A stretch of DNA of 64,000 nt from Haloferax sp. Q22 (GTDB lineage: Archaea > Halobacteriota > Halobacteria > Halobacteriales > Haloferacaceae). Positions 24,695 through 33,907 of the stretch are shown here, piece by piece (position 1 is the stretch's first letter; each line of letters begins with the position of its first letter). The stretch is taken from contig NZ_LOEP01000018.1 in assembly GCF_001482285.1 (NCBI RefSeq), positions 62,001 to 126,000 on the forward strand, written 5' to 3'. The position numbers were made by a program, and so were the translations under genes. The notes beneath the pieces are model-generated. The model saw nothing but the letters and a program-made list of their open reading frames with translations, had not been told where the DNA came from and did not search any database.

Positions 24695-25978
24695 ATGGAA
24701 CTCGACCAGCATGCCGAGGAGCTTGCCTCCGCCCTCGGTGTCGACAAAGAGGAGGTCAAATCCGACCTGCAGAACCTGCTGCAGTACAGCGTCCCGATCG
24801 ACGAGGCGAAGCAGAGCGTCCGCCGCAAACACGGCGGTGGAAGCTCCGGCGGGAGCGACGGCGCGCCCTCGACGAAGCGAATCGCCGACATCGACCCCGA
24901 CGGCGGCAACGTCTCCGTGACGGTCCGCGTGCTCACCGTGGGCACCCGCTCTATCGTCTATCAGGGCGACGAACAGACCATCCGCGAGGGAAAACTCGCC
25001 GACGAGTCTGGCGTCATCTCCTACACCGCGTGGCAGGACTTCGGCTTCGAGCCGGGCGACTCCGTCGTCATCGGCAACGCCGGCGTCCGCGAGTGGGACG
25101 GCAAGCCCGAACTGAACATCGGCGCGTCCTCGACGGTCGGCGTGGAGTCCGAGACGGTCGAGACGCCCTACGACGACCGCATCGGCGGCGAGGCCGACCT
25201 CATCGACCTCCAGGCCGGTGACCGCGGCCGAACCGTCGAGGTCCGCGTCCTCGAAGTCGATTCGCGCACTATCGACGGCCGCAACGGTGAGACGACAATC
25301 CTCTCGGGCGTCGTCGCCGACGAGTCCGGGCGGCTCCCCTTCACCGACTGGGCACCCCGCCCCGACGTGAAAGAGGGCGCGAGCCTGCGTCTCTCGGACG
25401 TGTATGTCCGGGAGTTCCGCGGCGTGCCGCAGGTGAACCTCTCGGAGTTCACGACGCTCGAGGTCCTCGACGACCCCGTCGCCGTGACCGACTCCGCGCC
25501 TCGCCTGAAAATCGGCGAGGCCGTCGACGCCGGCGGGATGTTCGACGTGGAAGTGCTCGGCAACGTCCTCGAAGTGCGCGACGGCTCCGGGCTCATCGAG
25601 CGCTGTCCCGACTGTAGCCGCGTCGTCCAGAACGGTCAGTGCCGACAGCACGGCGAGGTCGACGGCGAGGACGACATGCGCGTGAAGGCGATTCTCGACG
25701 ACGGCACCGGCACGGTGACCGCCATCCTCGACCGCGACCTCACCGAGGAGGTCTACGGCGGGACGATGGCCGACGCGATGGAAGCCGCCCGCGAGGCGAT
25801 GGACAAGGAGGTCGTCGCCGACGACATCGCCGACAAACTCGTCGGCCGCGAGTACCGCGTCCGCGGGAACCTCTCGGTGGACGAGTACGGCGCGAACCTC
25901 GAAGCCGACGAGTTCGAGGAGACCGACGACGACCCGGCCGAACGCGCGGCCACCCTCCTCACGGAGGTGCGCGCATGA
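24695..25978 (+). CDS. rpa1: Replication protein A, single-stranded-DNA-binding subunit
   Basis: A 427-residue protein with three successive OB folds (about 60-160, 165-270 and 280-400). The last encloses a zinc-finger-like CPDCSRVVQNGQCRQHG (about 304-319). An acidic tail follows. Archaeal RPA coats single-stranded DNA in replication and repair. The operon rpa1-rpap1-phosphoesterase matches the arrangement known from Haloferax volcanii, where RPA1 and its associated protein form a complex. The ATGA overlap with the next gene implies coupled translation. Confidence 0.93.
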   Translation: MELDQHAEELASALGVDKEEVKSDLQNLLQYSVPIDEAKQSVRRKHGGGSSGGSDGAPSTKRIADIDPDGGNVSVTVRVLTVGTRSIVYQGDEQTIREGKLADESGVISYTAWQDFGFEPGDSVVIGNAGVREWDGKPELNIGASSTVGVESETVETPYDDRIGGEADLIDLQAGDRGRTVEVRVLEVDSRTIDGRNGETTILSGVVADESGRLPFTDWAPRPDVKEGASLRLSDVYVREFRGVPQVNLSEFTTLEVLDDPVAVTDSAPRLKIGEAVDAGGMFDVEVLGNVLEVRDGSGLIERCPDCSRVVQNGQCRQHGEVDGEDDMRVKAILDDGTGTVTAILDRDLTEEVYGGTMADAMEAAREAMDKEVVADDIADKLVGREYRVRGNLSVDEYGANLEADEFEETDDDPAERAATLLTEVRA

Positions 25979-27858
25979 GCGCCTCGCCGGTCGTCGGCAC
26001 GCGGGAAATCGCCTACCGCGTCTTCGCCGCCGAGTTCGACGACGCCTCGCTGTCGTACTCCGAGAGCGATGAGGAGCGCGCGCCGAACTACGTGGTCACG
26101 CCCACCGGGGCGCGGCTCAACCGGACGTTCGTCGCGGGCGTGCTCACCGAGGTCGAACACGTCAACGACGAGGTGCTCCGCGGGCGCATCGCCGACCCGA
26201 CGGGCGCGTTCGTCACCTACGCCGGGCAGTACCAGCCGGAGCCGATGGCCTACCTCGACGCGGCGACGCCCCCGGCGTTCGTCTCGCTCGCGGGCAAGGC
26301 CCGAACGTACGAACCGGACGACGCCGACGTGGTTTACTCCTCGGTCCGTCCCGAGAGCGTCAACACCGTCGACGCCGACGTTCGCGATCGGTGGATCGTC
26401 TCGGCCGCCGAGGCGACGCTCCGCCGCATCGCGGTGTTCGACGAGGCGCTGTCGATGCCCTACCGCGGCGACGACCTGACCCGCGCGCTCGAAGCTCGCG
26501 GCGTGGACTCGACGCTTGCGGCGGGCGTCCCCCGCGCCATCGACCACTACGGGACGACCCGAACCTACCTCGAAGCCCTGCGCGAAGTCGCCGTGCAGGC
26601 GCTCGAACTCGTCGCGGGCGACCGCGACCAGGTGGACCCCCTCGAAGTCGCACCCGGTGACGGCGGCGACGCGGTCCTCGGTCCGCTCCCGGAACTCGAC
26701 CTCGAACCGGCCGACAGCGTCGATATCGAGGTCGGAGAAGCGGATGCTGACGACGGAGAGGCGCTCGGCGAATCGGAGCCCGACGCGGGCGAGTTCGAGA
26801 CCGAATCCGACTCCGAACCGGCCGCAACGCCCGATACGGAGCCGGAACTCGCCGACGGGATCGAGTCGGAACCCGACGCGGAACCTGTCTCTGAGCCGGA
26901 GTCCGCATCCGAACCCGAACCAGTCACCGCCGAGACGACGGCCGCGACCGAGAGCCAGCCGGAGGCGTCCGAGCCGGAACCGGCGTCTGAGCCGTCCGCG
27001 ACGGTCGACGCCGAATCGGAGCCGGAACCCGCCGCAGAATCTGAACCCGCCGCGGAACCCGACCTCACGTCTGAACCCGAACCGGCGGCCGACTCGCTCG
27101 ACGCCGATTCGGAGCCCGACTTCGACGCCGGGACCGACGACGGCACGCTCGGTGACTTCGAAGACGACGCCACCGACGCGGATACGGCCGACACCGACAC
27201 CTTCGGCGGCTCCGACGACGGCACGCTCGGCGACTTCGACGACGGCTTCGACGACCCCGAACCCGAGGCGGACGTGTCTGCCGCGACCGATGAGTCGGCG
27301 ACCGACTCGACCGACTCCGCGTCCACCGACGCCGACGACTCGGTCGACCCCGACGGGATGTACGAGCTCGACGAGGACGAGCGGGCCGAAATCGAGTCCG
27401 AGTTCGGTACGGAGTTCACCTCCGGCGCGGATGTCGACCCCGCCGGCGAGGCGGACATCGACGTGCCCGACGCGGACGACCTCACAGAGCAACTCGAAGA
27501 CGACCCCGCCGACGCCGAGTCAGAGCCGGAACCGGAACCCGCGGCCGAACACGTCACGGAGTCCGACCCGGCGGTCGAAGCTGAACCCGAACCCGAACCG
27601 ACAGCCGACGCGGCGTCGGCCGGGGACGAAGACGAGGCCGACACGGACGAGTCCGCCGAGGACATCGACCTCGAATCGGTCGTCGTGGACGCCATGGACG
27701 ACCTCGACGACGGCGACGGCGCGACCCGCGACGAGGTCGTCGCGGCCGTCGTCGACGAGTACGGCGCGGACCCCGGCGCGGTCGAAGACGCCATCCAGGA
27801 GGCGCTCCTCGGCGGCCGGTGCTACGAGCCGCAGGACGGCGTGCTGAAGGCCATCTGA
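25975..27858 (+). CDS. rpap1: RPA-associated protein RPAP1 with long acidic linker
   Basis: A 627-residue partner of RPA1. The N-terminal part (about 1-235) is OB-fold-like (VGTREIAYRVFAAEFDDASLSYSES, then PNYVVTPTGARLNRTFVAGVLTEV). Residues about 240-560 are an extremely acidic Glu/Asp/Ser/Pro linker with many SEPEP units and a duplicated DDGTLGDF block (codons at 27136-27162 and 27217-27243). The last about 65 residues (LESVVVDAMDDLDDGDGATRDEVVAAVVDEYG) look like a winged helix, similar in position to the C-terminus of eukaryotic RPA32. It overlaps rpa1 by four bases. The linker is low-complexity DNA and could vary in length between strains. Confidence 0.9.
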   Translation: MSASPVVGTREIAYRVFAAEFDDASLSYSESDEERAPNYVVTPTGARLNRTFVAGVLTEVEHVNDEVLRGRIADPTGAFVTYAGQYQPEPMAYLDAATPPAFVSLAGKARTYEPDDADVVYSSVRPESVNTVDADVRDRWIVSAAEATLRRIAVFDEALSMPYRGDDLTRALEARGVDSTLAAGVPRAIDHYGTTRTYLEALREVAVQALELVAGDRDQVDPLEVAPGDGGDAVLGPLPELDLEPADSVDIEVGEADADDGEALGESEPDAGEFETESDSEPAATPDTEPELADGIESEPDAEPVSEPESASEPEPVTAETTAATESQPEASEPEPASEPSATVDAESEPEPAAESEPAAEPDLTSEPEPAADSLDADSEPDFDAGTDDGTLGDFEDDATDADTADTDTFGGSDDGTLGDFDDGFDDPEPEADVSAATDESATDSTDSASTDADDSVDPDGMYELDEDERAEIESEFGTEFTSGADVDPAGEADIDVPDADDLTEQLEDDPADAESEPEPEPAAEHVTESDPAVEAEPEPEPTADAASAGDEDEADTDESAEDIDLESVVVDAMDDLDDGDGATRDEVVAAVVDEYGADPGAVEDAIQEALLGGRCYEPQDGVLKAI

Positions 27859-27862
27859 GGCC

Positions 27863-28645
27863 GTGTCGGGACCGCTCGTCGAACCGATTCCCGGCCATCC
27901 CGCCGCGGTGGCGCGGACGAGCAGGCGCGGATTTCCCGAGCGCTCGCTCGTCATCGCCGACTACCACGCCGGCATCGAGGCCGGCCTGCGGTACGAACGC
28001 GGGGTGGAACTCCCGTCGAAGGCCGCGGTCCGCCGCGAGCGCCTGCTGTCGCTTCTCGACCGGACCGACGCCGACCGACTGGTCGTCCTCGGCGACCTCG
28101 GCCACCGCATCGGCGACCCGAAGGGAGACGAGGCCGACGAACTGCGCGACCTCGCGGCCGGGGTGGCCGACCGCGCCGAGCTGACGGTCGTCCCCGGCAA
28201 CCACGACGGCGGCCTCGCGGACTTTTTCGGCGACGACGTGGAGGTGACTGACCCCGCGGGCGTCCGCCTCGGCGACGTTGGATTCTGCCACGGACACACC
28301 TGGCCCTCGCGGGAGGTGCTCGCCGCCGACGTGGTCTGTTCGGCCCACGAACACCCGGCGGTCAGGCTGGAAGACGAGGTCGGCGGCGCGCGGAAAGAAC
28401 GCGTCTGGCTCCGCGGCACCCTCGCTCCCGAGGTGTTCGCGGAACACTACGAGGTCGACCCCGCCGAGGTGACGCAAGCCGACGCCGAACTCGTGGTGTT
28501 TCCGGCCTTCAACGACACCTCGGGCGGGACGTGGGTCAACGTCCCCGGGCAGGGATTTCTCTCGCCGTTCCTGCCCGACGGCCTCGCGGACGGGGAGGCC
28601 TACCTGCTCGACGGCACGCGGTTGGGCGACTACCGGAACGTCTGA
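27863..28645 (+). CDS. rpe: RPA-operon calcineurin-like phosphoesterase
   Basis: A 260-residue metallophosphoesterase with the full metal set: DYHAGIEAG, LGDLGHR, VPGNHDGG, FCHGHTW and CSAHEHPAV. It belongs to the archaeal group encoded next to rpa and described as RPA-associated phosphoesterase. It begins four bases after rpap1 stops. Substrate unknown; a role in DNA end or nucleotide processing is inferred from the operon. The symbol here does not mean ribulose-phosphate epimerase. Confidence 0.9.
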   Translation: MSGPLVEPIPGHPAAVARTSRRGFPERSLVIADYHAGIEAGLRYERGVELPSKAAVRRERLLSLLDRTDADRLVVLGDLGHRIGDPKGDEADELRDLAAGVADRAELTVVPGNHDGGLADFFGDDVEVTDPAGVRLGDVGFCHGHTWPSREVLAADVVCSAHEHPAVRLEDEVGGARKERVWLRGTLAPEVFAEHYEVDPAEVTQADAELVVFPAFNDTSGGTWVNVPGQGFLSPFLPDGLADGEAYLLDGTRLGDYRNV

Positions 28646-28697
28646 GTAGCAGGGGCGGTGGTCGCGGTCGCCGCAGACGCCGGGATACCCTCGGTCG

Positions 28698-28988
28698 TCA
28701 GAACAGCCCCGAGCCGAAACCGAACGTGAGCGTGCCGAGAACGAACACGGCGACGGCGGCCACGCGGGCGAGTCGTTGCCAACCGGTCCACTCGCGGAAG
28801 AACTCCGGCACGCCCTTTTCTCGTTCCTGCACGGCGTAGCCGACGAACCAGAGGGTCGAAAGCACCAGCACCGCGGCGAAGACCAGTTGCCACGCCGCGA
28901 GGTCGCCCCACTGATTGCCGAGGACGATGAAGAGGTTCCCGGCGGTGAAGCCCGCCTGCGACAGCCAAAATGACCGCTCGGGCGTCAT
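28698..28988 (-). CDS. Small membrane protein, three hydrophobic segments
   Basis: A 96-residue protein with hydrophobic segments at about 14-26, 32-53 and 74-95 and a charged middle loop (QEREKGVPEFFREWTGWQRLARV). No family recognised. It overlaps the end of the upstream small membrane gene by four bases, so the pair is translationally coupled. Confidence 0.75.
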   Translation of the reverse strand: MTPERSFWLSQAGFTAGNLFIVLGNQWGDLAAWQLVFAAVLVLSTLWFVGYAVQEREKGVPEFFREWTGWQRLARVAAVAVFVLGTLTFGFGSGLF

Positions 28989-29263
28989 GTCACCACCGAG
29001 TACAGTTGAAGCGCGACGCCGAACGTGTAGAGCGCCGCGCCGAGGACGACGAGATAGACGAGCGGGCTCCAGTCCGTCGGGACTCGGGCGCGGTCGGGGT
29101 CGCGGAGGGCGACGACCGACGCGTAGCCGACTGCGACCACGCCCGCGGCCGCCGCCGCGGTGCCGATACCGGCGTCTCCCGCCGAAACGTCGAGCGCGAT
29201 ATCGACGGCGGCGCAGAGACCGAAGACGAGGAACGCGGACCAGTAGACACGTTTCGGGGACAC
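28985..29263 (-). CDS. Small membrane protein, partner of the downstream gene
   Basis: A 92-residue protein with three hydrophobic segments (WSAFLVFGLCAAVDIALDV; GIGTAAAAAGVVAVGYASVVAL; a final LVYLVVLGAALYTFGVALQLY). The start is GTG 29263 (VSPKRVYW); there is no ATG in frame nearby and upstream codons look uncoded. The TATA-like GTAAATC on the minus strand is about 15 bases upstream, slightly too close, so the start is uncertain. No family recognised. Confidence 0.65.
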   Translation of the reverse strand: MSPKRVYWSAFLVFGLCAAVDIALDVSAGDAGIGTAAAAAGVVAVGYASVVALRDPDRARVPTDWSPLVYLVVLGAALYTFGVALQLYSVVT

Positions 29264-29323
29264 GCCCGAAATTGATTTACGGGCGACATGAATCTCCCGG
29301 TGGGGACCGCCCCGAGCGGTGCG

Positions 29324-29330
29324 CTTAATC
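29324..29330 (+). promoter_or_regulatory. TATA box of the Lhr-type helicase
   Basis: CTTAATC, 24-30 bases before ATG 29354. Confidence 0.5.
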
Positions 29331-29353
29331 GCCTCGAAGCGTAACCTCGAGCG

Positions 29354-32194
29354 ATGCCAGACGGCGAGGCCGCCGCCGGAATGGACGCCTTCGCGACGCT
29401 CTCGTCGCCCGTTCGGAACGCGCTCTCGGAGCGCGGATTCACGACACCCACAGAGCCGCAGCGCCGGGCGATTCCCCCGCTGGCGGACGGGAAAAACGGC
29501 CTCATCATCGCGCCCACGGGAACCGGGAAGACGGAGACGGCGATGTTGCCGGTCTTCTCGGCCATCGCCGACGCCGAGGACCGATTCGGTATCTCGGCGC
29601 TCTACATCACCCCGCTTCGGGCGCTGAACCGCGACATGCGGCAGCGGCTCGACTGGTGGGGCGAACAGCTCGACATCGACATCGACGTTCGCCACGGTGA
29701 CACCACGCAGTACCAGCGCCAGAAGCAGGCGAACGACCCGCCGGACGTGCTGGTGACGACGCCCGAGACGCTGCAGGCGATGCTCACGGGGAAGAAGCTC
29801 AGGACGGCGCTGTCGGACGTGCACCACGTCGTCGTCGACGAGGTCCACGAACTCGCGTCGGCCAAGCGCGGCGCGCAGCTGACAATCGGGTTAGAGCGCC
29901 TCCGCGAGTTGGCCGGGCCGTTCCAGCGAATCGGTCTCTCGGCGACGGTCGGGTCGCCCGACGAGGTCGGGAAGTTCCTGACCGGCGACCGCCCGTTCGA
30001 GGTCATCGAAGTAGACGTGGACAACCGCGTCGAGTTCGAGGTGGTCCGTCCCGAGGTGACGAACGAGGACGAGGCGCTGGCCGGAAAACTCGCCACCGAC
30101 CCCGAGATAGCGAGCCACGTCCGGACGATTCGAGACATCGTCCGCGACCACGAGTCCGTGCTCGTCTTCGTCAACACCAGACAGACCGCGGAGGCGCTCG
30201 GCTCGCGGTTCAAGGCGCTCGGCGACCCCATCGAGGTCCACCACGGTTCGCTGTCGAAGGACGTGCGAATCGACGTGGAAGACCGCTTCAAGGCCGGCGA
30301 GTTGGACGCGCTCATCTGCACGTCGTCGATGGAACTCGGCATCGACGTGGGCCGGGTGGACCACGTCGTCCAGTACAACAGTCCCCGCGAGGTGTCGCGG
30401 CTCCTCCAGCGGGTCGGTCGCGCGGGCCACCGCTTGGGCGTCGTCTCCCGCGGGACCGTCGTCACCGACCACCCCGACGACACGCTCGAAGCGCTCGCCA
30501 TCGCCCGGCGGGCCGTCTCCGGCGAGGTCGAACCCGCCCGCGTCCACCACGGGAGTCTCGACACCGTCGCCAACCAAATCGTCGGCGTCGTCATGGACTA
30601 CGGCGACGTGTCGGCCCGCCGCGCCTACGAGATTATCACGCGGGCGTACCCCTTCCGCGACCTCGCCGAAGCCGACTTCCGCGCGGTCATCCGCGAACTG
30701 TCGGGGAACCACCTCCTCTGGCTCGACGAGGACAAGGACCTCCTCGAGAAGTCCGGCGGCACGTGGCAGTACTTCTACGCCAACCTCTCGATGATTCCCG
30801 ACGAGGAGACCTACGACGTTCACGACATCTCCTCGCGCCGACAGATCGGGACGCTCGACGAGAAGTTCGTCCTCAACTTCGCCGCGCCGGGCGCGACGTT
30901 CATCCAGCGCGGCGAGATGTGGCGCGTCAACGACGTGGACGACGAGGAGGCGCGGGTGAACGTCTCGCCCATCGAGGACCCCGGCGGTGAGGTGCCGTCG
31001 TGGGTCGGCTCGGAGATTCCGGTGCCCGCGCCCGTCGCCGGCGAGGTGGGCGAACTCCGCGACGTGGCCGCGCCGCAGTTCGAGTCCGGGGCCGACCGCA
31101 AGGCCGTCGCCCGCGACATCGCCATGCGCTATCCGACCGACGAGGCAACGGTCAGGTCGGCGCTCGGCCCCATCGAAAGACAGGTCGAGGCCGACGCGCC
31201 GATCCCGACGGCGAACCGGCTCGTCCTCGAAGGCTCGCCGCGGAAGGTGACGCTCAACTCGCCGTACGGTCACCGGGTGAACGAAACGCTCGGTCGGCTC
31301 CTGTCGGCGCTCATCGGCCAGCGGACCGGCTCCTCGGTCGGCATGGAGGTCGACCCCTACCGCGTTGAGTTCGACGTGCCGGGGAAGGTCCGCCCGACGA
31401 CGTTCGCCGAGGTGCTCCGCGAGACCGACCCCGACCACGTCGAGGCGCTGCTCGAACTCGCGCTCAAGCGGTCGGACTCGCTGAAGTTCACGCTCGCGCA
31501 GGTGGCCGCGAAGTTCGGCGCGCTCAAGCGCTATCAGGGGAAGGGCCGCTTCGGCGGCGACCGCCTGCTCGCCGCGCTGGAGGACACGCCCGTCTACGAC
31601 GAGGCCGTCCGCGAGGTGTTCCACACCGACCTCGCCGTCGAGGAGACGGTCGAACTGCTCCGCCGCGTCCGCGACGGCGACGTGGAACTCGCCGTCGCCC
31701 GCGAACCGACCGCCATCGGCACCGGCGGCCGCGGGTCGGGGACCGACCTGCTGGTCCCCGAGAACGCCGACGCGAGCGTCATCGAGACGGTCCGCGACCG
31801 GATTCAGAACGACCGCGTGCTGTTGGCGTGTCTCCACTGCAAGGACTGGACTCGCAAGACGAAGGTCAAGCGCGTTCGCGACCCCGTGGAGTGCCCCGAG
31901 TGCGGCGCGACCCGCGTCGCCGCGCTCAATCCGTGGGACGACGAGACGGTGAAGGCGGTCCGCGCGCCGGAGAAAGACGACGAACAGGAGCGACTGACGA
32001 AGCGAGCCTACCGCTCGGCGAGTCTGGTGCAGGCCCACGGCACGCGGGCGGTCGTCGCGCTCGCGGCCCGCGGCGTCGGCCCGCACAACGCCGCGCGCAT
32101 CATCAACAAACTCCGCGAGGACGAAGACGACTTCTACCGCGACATCCTCGAACGGGAGCGCGAGTACGCCCGGACCCAGTCGTTCTGGGACTGA
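29354..32194 (+). CDS. Lhr-type superfamily 2 DEVH-box helicase
   Basis: A 946-residue ATP-dependent helicase. Walker A APTGTGKTETAM at 53-64, DEVHE in VVVDEVHELASAKRG near 160, SATVG motif III, and C-terminal helicase motifs ICTSSMELGIDVGRVDHVVQY and LLQRVGRAGHR. After the RecA pair come a winged helix and an Lhr-specific C-terminal region, ending with a zinc-finger-like CLHCKDW and CPECGATR (from about C826). Archaeal Lhr-like helicases act on DNA and RNA/DNA hybrids in repair and RNA processing. The last about 60 residues (QAHGTRAVVALAARGVGPHNAARI) look helix-hairpin-helix-like. Confidence 0.9.
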   Translation: MPDGEAAAGMDAFATLSSPVRNALSERGFTTPTEPQRRAIPPLADGKNGLIIAPTGTGKTETAMLPVFSAIADAEDRFGISALYITPLRALNRDMRQRLDWWGEQLDIDIDVRHGDTTQYQRQKQANDPPDVLVTTPETLQAMLTGKKLRTALSDVHHVVVDEVHELASAKRGAQLTIGLERLRELAGPFQRIGLSATVGSPDEVGKFLTGDRPFEVIEVDVDNRVEFEVVRPEVTNEDEALAGKLATDPEIASHVRTIRDIVRDHESVLVFVNTRQTAEALGSRFKALGDPIEVHHGSLSKDVRIDVEDRFKAGELDALICTSSMELGIDVGRVDHVVQYNSPREVSRLLQRVGRAGHRLGVVSRGTVVTDHPDDTLEALAIARRAVSGEVEPARVHHGSLDTVANQIVGVVMDYGDVSARRAYEIITRAYPFRDLAEADFRAVIRELSGNHLLWLDEDKDLLEKSGGTWQYFYANLSMIPDEETYDVHDISSRRQIGTLDEKFVLNFAAPGATFIQRGEMWRVNDVDDEEARVNVSPIEDPGGEVPSWVGSEIPVPAPVAGEVGELRDVAAPQFESGADRKAVARDIAMRYPTDEATVRSALGPIERQVEADAPIPTANRLVLEGSPRKVTLNSPYGHRVNETLGRLLSALIGQRTGSSVGMEVDPYRVEFDVPGKVRPTTFAEVLRETDPDHVEALLELALKRSDSLKFTLAQVAAKFGALKRYQGKGRFGGDRLLAALEDTPVYDEAVREVFHTDLAVEETVELLRRVRDGDVELAVAREPTAIGTGGRGSGTDLLVPENADASVIETVRDRIQNDRVLLACLHCKDWTRKTKVKRVRDPVECPECGATRVAALNPWDDETVKAVRAPEKDDEQERLTKRAYRSASLVQAHGTRAVVALAARGVGPHNAARIINKLREDEDDFYRDILEREREYARTQSFWD

Positions 32195-32218
32195 CAGAGC
32201 CGATTCCGGTTCGCCCGC

Positions 32219-32608
32219 TTACTCCTCGATGGCCCACTCGTCGAGAATCTCGGTCGTCGCGGCCGCCAGCGCCTCGAAGTCTTGCATCGAGATGCCGTCG
32301 GTCGTGACGAAGACGCCGAAGTCCTCGACAGTGATGCGGACGAGGTAGCCGTTTTCGAACACGCGAATCGTGTACTCGTAGTCGCCGAGCTCGGACCCGC
32401 GGTAGGCGTCCTGGGTCATCTTGAAGTCGTGCCACTCGTTGCCGATAAAGGAGTTCAGGTCGGCCTCCTGTTCGAGGTCCTCGCGGAGGTACACCTGCAC
32501 GTAGTCGAAGCGGCTGAAGTACGTGAGCGACCGGAGGCTGTCGCCGACGGCCGTGCGGCAGACGGTGACGAGCTTTTCTTTTGCTTCCTCGGGGAGGAGA
32601 TTGGACAT
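32219..32608 (-). CDS. Conserved haloarchaeal protein (DUF7522-like)
   Basis: A 129-residue soluble protein, helical N-terminus (LLPEEAKEKLVTVCRTAVGDSLRSLTYFS) followed by beta-rich VQVYLREDLEQEADL and EYTIRVFENGYLVRITVEDFGVFVTTD. The style suggests a small ligand- or effector-binding domain rather than DNA binding. I recall a DUF7522 family with this look. It is convergent with the helicase and 24 bases from it. Function unknown. Confidence 0.72.
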   Translation of the reverse strand: MSNLLPEEAKEKLVTVCRTAVGDSLRSLTYFSRFDYVQVYLREDLEQEADLNSFIGNEWHDFKMTQDAYRGSELGDYEYTIRVFENGYLVRITVEDFGVFVTTDGISMQDFEALAAATTEILDEWAIEE

Positions 32609-32699
32609 CGCTTCAGCCTGTGCGAGCGAGCGCCAAATAGGCGGCGGCTTCGGCAGTAGGCGGGTGCGAGCTGAGACGCGGCGGTCGTCCGTGACGCCG

Positions 32700-33101
32700 C
32701 TACTCCGACGCGTAGGCGTCCCGATAGTCGCGCTCGCGCCGGATGAGCTCCTCGACGCCGTGTTCGAGGATGTCGGAGCCGAGTGACGTGGCGCGGTAGT
32801 ACGAAAACAGCCCCTCGTCGTCGGCCTGCGCCCGTTTTCGCTTCTCGACCAAGCCGGCGTCGACGAGTTTGTTGAGGTGGTAGTGGAGCGTGTTCGCCTG
32901 CACGTCGAGCGCCTCGGCCAGCGCTTTCGGGCTCCGCTCGCCGAAGTGGACCAGTCGGTACAGCAGGGTAAACCGCGTCCGGTCGCCGAGTGCGGCCTGC
33001 ATGTCGAGGTACTCGTCCAGCGTGAGGACGCTCGTCGGCGGCAGCAACTCGGCGGGGTCCTCGGGCAGCCCGTCCGAATCGACCGGGTCGTTCGTCGCCA
33101 T
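32700..33101 (-). CDS. ArsR-type winged-helix regulator
   Basis: A 133-residue DNA-binding protein. The winged helix (about 30-100) has ALGDRTRFTLLYRLVHFGERSPKALAEALDVQANTLHYHLNKLVDAGLVEKRKR, an ArsR/HTH_20 pattern. A short acidic N-terminus and a helical tail complete it. It is divergent from the DUF7509-like gene, and the 98 bases between them include the latter's TATA box, so it may control that gene as well as itself. Inducer unknown. Confidence 0.8.
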   Translation of the reverse strand: MATNDPVDSDGLPEDPAELLPPTSVLTLDEYLDMQAALGDRTRFTLLYRLVHFGERSPKALAEALDVQANTLHYHLNKLVDAGLVEKRKRAQADDEGLFSYYRATSLGSDILEHGVEELIRRERDYRDAYASE

Positions 33102-33170
33102 CTCGGTTCGCTAGATGGAGCGCGTCGGCTTAACAGTTCTTGAGTCGAACTTCGCTGAAAAATCCGAATT

Positions 33171-33178
33171 TTATATAC
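33171..33178 (+). promoter_or_regulatory. TATA box of the DUF7509-like gene
   Basis: TTATATAC, 22-29 bases before ATG 33200. It rules out the in-frame codon at 33140. Confidence 0.6.
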
Positions 33179-33199
33179 TATCGCGCGGTACGTGTGTCC

Positions 33200-33820
33200 A
33201 TGACGGACGCCATCTCGCGCGACGAGATACGAGCGGCGCTCGGACGGACCACCTACGACCGGTTTCTCGTCTACGTGATGGGTCCGTACAAGTCGTTCAA
33301 CCTCAACTACGTCCTCTCGGAGGAGGAGCTCGCCACCATCGACATCAAGGACCTCCCGGGGCCGATTCGAAAGTTGTTCGCCGCGCGGGACGAGGTGGAC
33401 GACGCGCTCGCACTCCTCCGCCGCGTACAGGGAACCCTCCGCGCCGACCCGGGCGTGAACGCATTTCTCGCCGTCGACGTGGACCTCAGCACCGACGAGG
33501 TGGACGCCGCGACACAGTCACTCGCGTTCGCCGAGGCGAGCAACGCCACCGTGTTCGTACTGCCGTTTCTCGGTCACAACTTCGGCGTCGGCGAGGAGGC
33601 GGGGTCGATACTCGAACGACTCTCCGAGACACACGGCGACAGAATCGTCTTCGTCCACGAGGCGAGCGTCACGAGCGGGATGATTCGCGCGGCGCGCGCC
33701 CGCTGGGACCTCCGCGTCGAGACCTACGACACCGAAGCGGAACTCCACAAGCGCATCCGACTGTTCGTCGCGGACGTGATGAATCGCGAGCTACACGGCG
33801 ACTTGGACCGACTGGACTGA
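33200..33820 (+). CDS. Conserved haloarchaeal protein (DUF7509-like)
   Basis: A 206-residue soluble protein. It starts TDAISRDEIRAALGRTTYDRFLVYVMGPYKSFNLNYVL and contains FLAVDVDLSTDEVDAATQSLAFAEASNATVFVLPFLGHNFGVGEEAGSILE, which looks like a Rossmann-type alternating fold (nucleoside 2-deoxyribosyltransferase or TIR-like in layout). No catalytic motif can be assigned with confidence. I recall a family called DUF7509. It is divergent from an ArsR-like regulator. Confidence 0.75.
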   Translation: MTDAISRDEIRAALGRTTYDRFLVYVMGPYKSFNLNYVLSEEELATIDIKDLPGPIRKLFAARDEVDDALALLRRVQGTLRADPGVNAFLAVDVDLSTDEVDAATQSLAFAEASNATVFVLPFLGHNFGVGEEAGSILERLSETHGDRIVFVHEASVTSGMIRAARARWDLRVETYDTEAELHKRIRLFVADVMNRELHGDLDRLD

Positions 33821-33870
33821 CGCCTCTTTCACCCCGCCCCACATCTGTTACTTGCTACCAACTAGCTCAT

Positions 33871-33879
33871 TAAATATAA
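33871..33879 (+). promoter_or_regulatory. TATA box of the methyltransferase gene
   Basis: TAAATATAA, 29-37 bases before ATG 33908, one of the clearest boxes in the window. Confidence 0.65.
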
Positions 33880-33907
33880 TTTACACGAGGGCGACGAACG
33901 AGTCGTC

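Noticed and set aside
24695-28645. rpa1-rpap1-phosphoesterase operon as a new system
   Set aside because: The operon is already described in Haloferax volcanii; only the acidic linker was kept as a finding.
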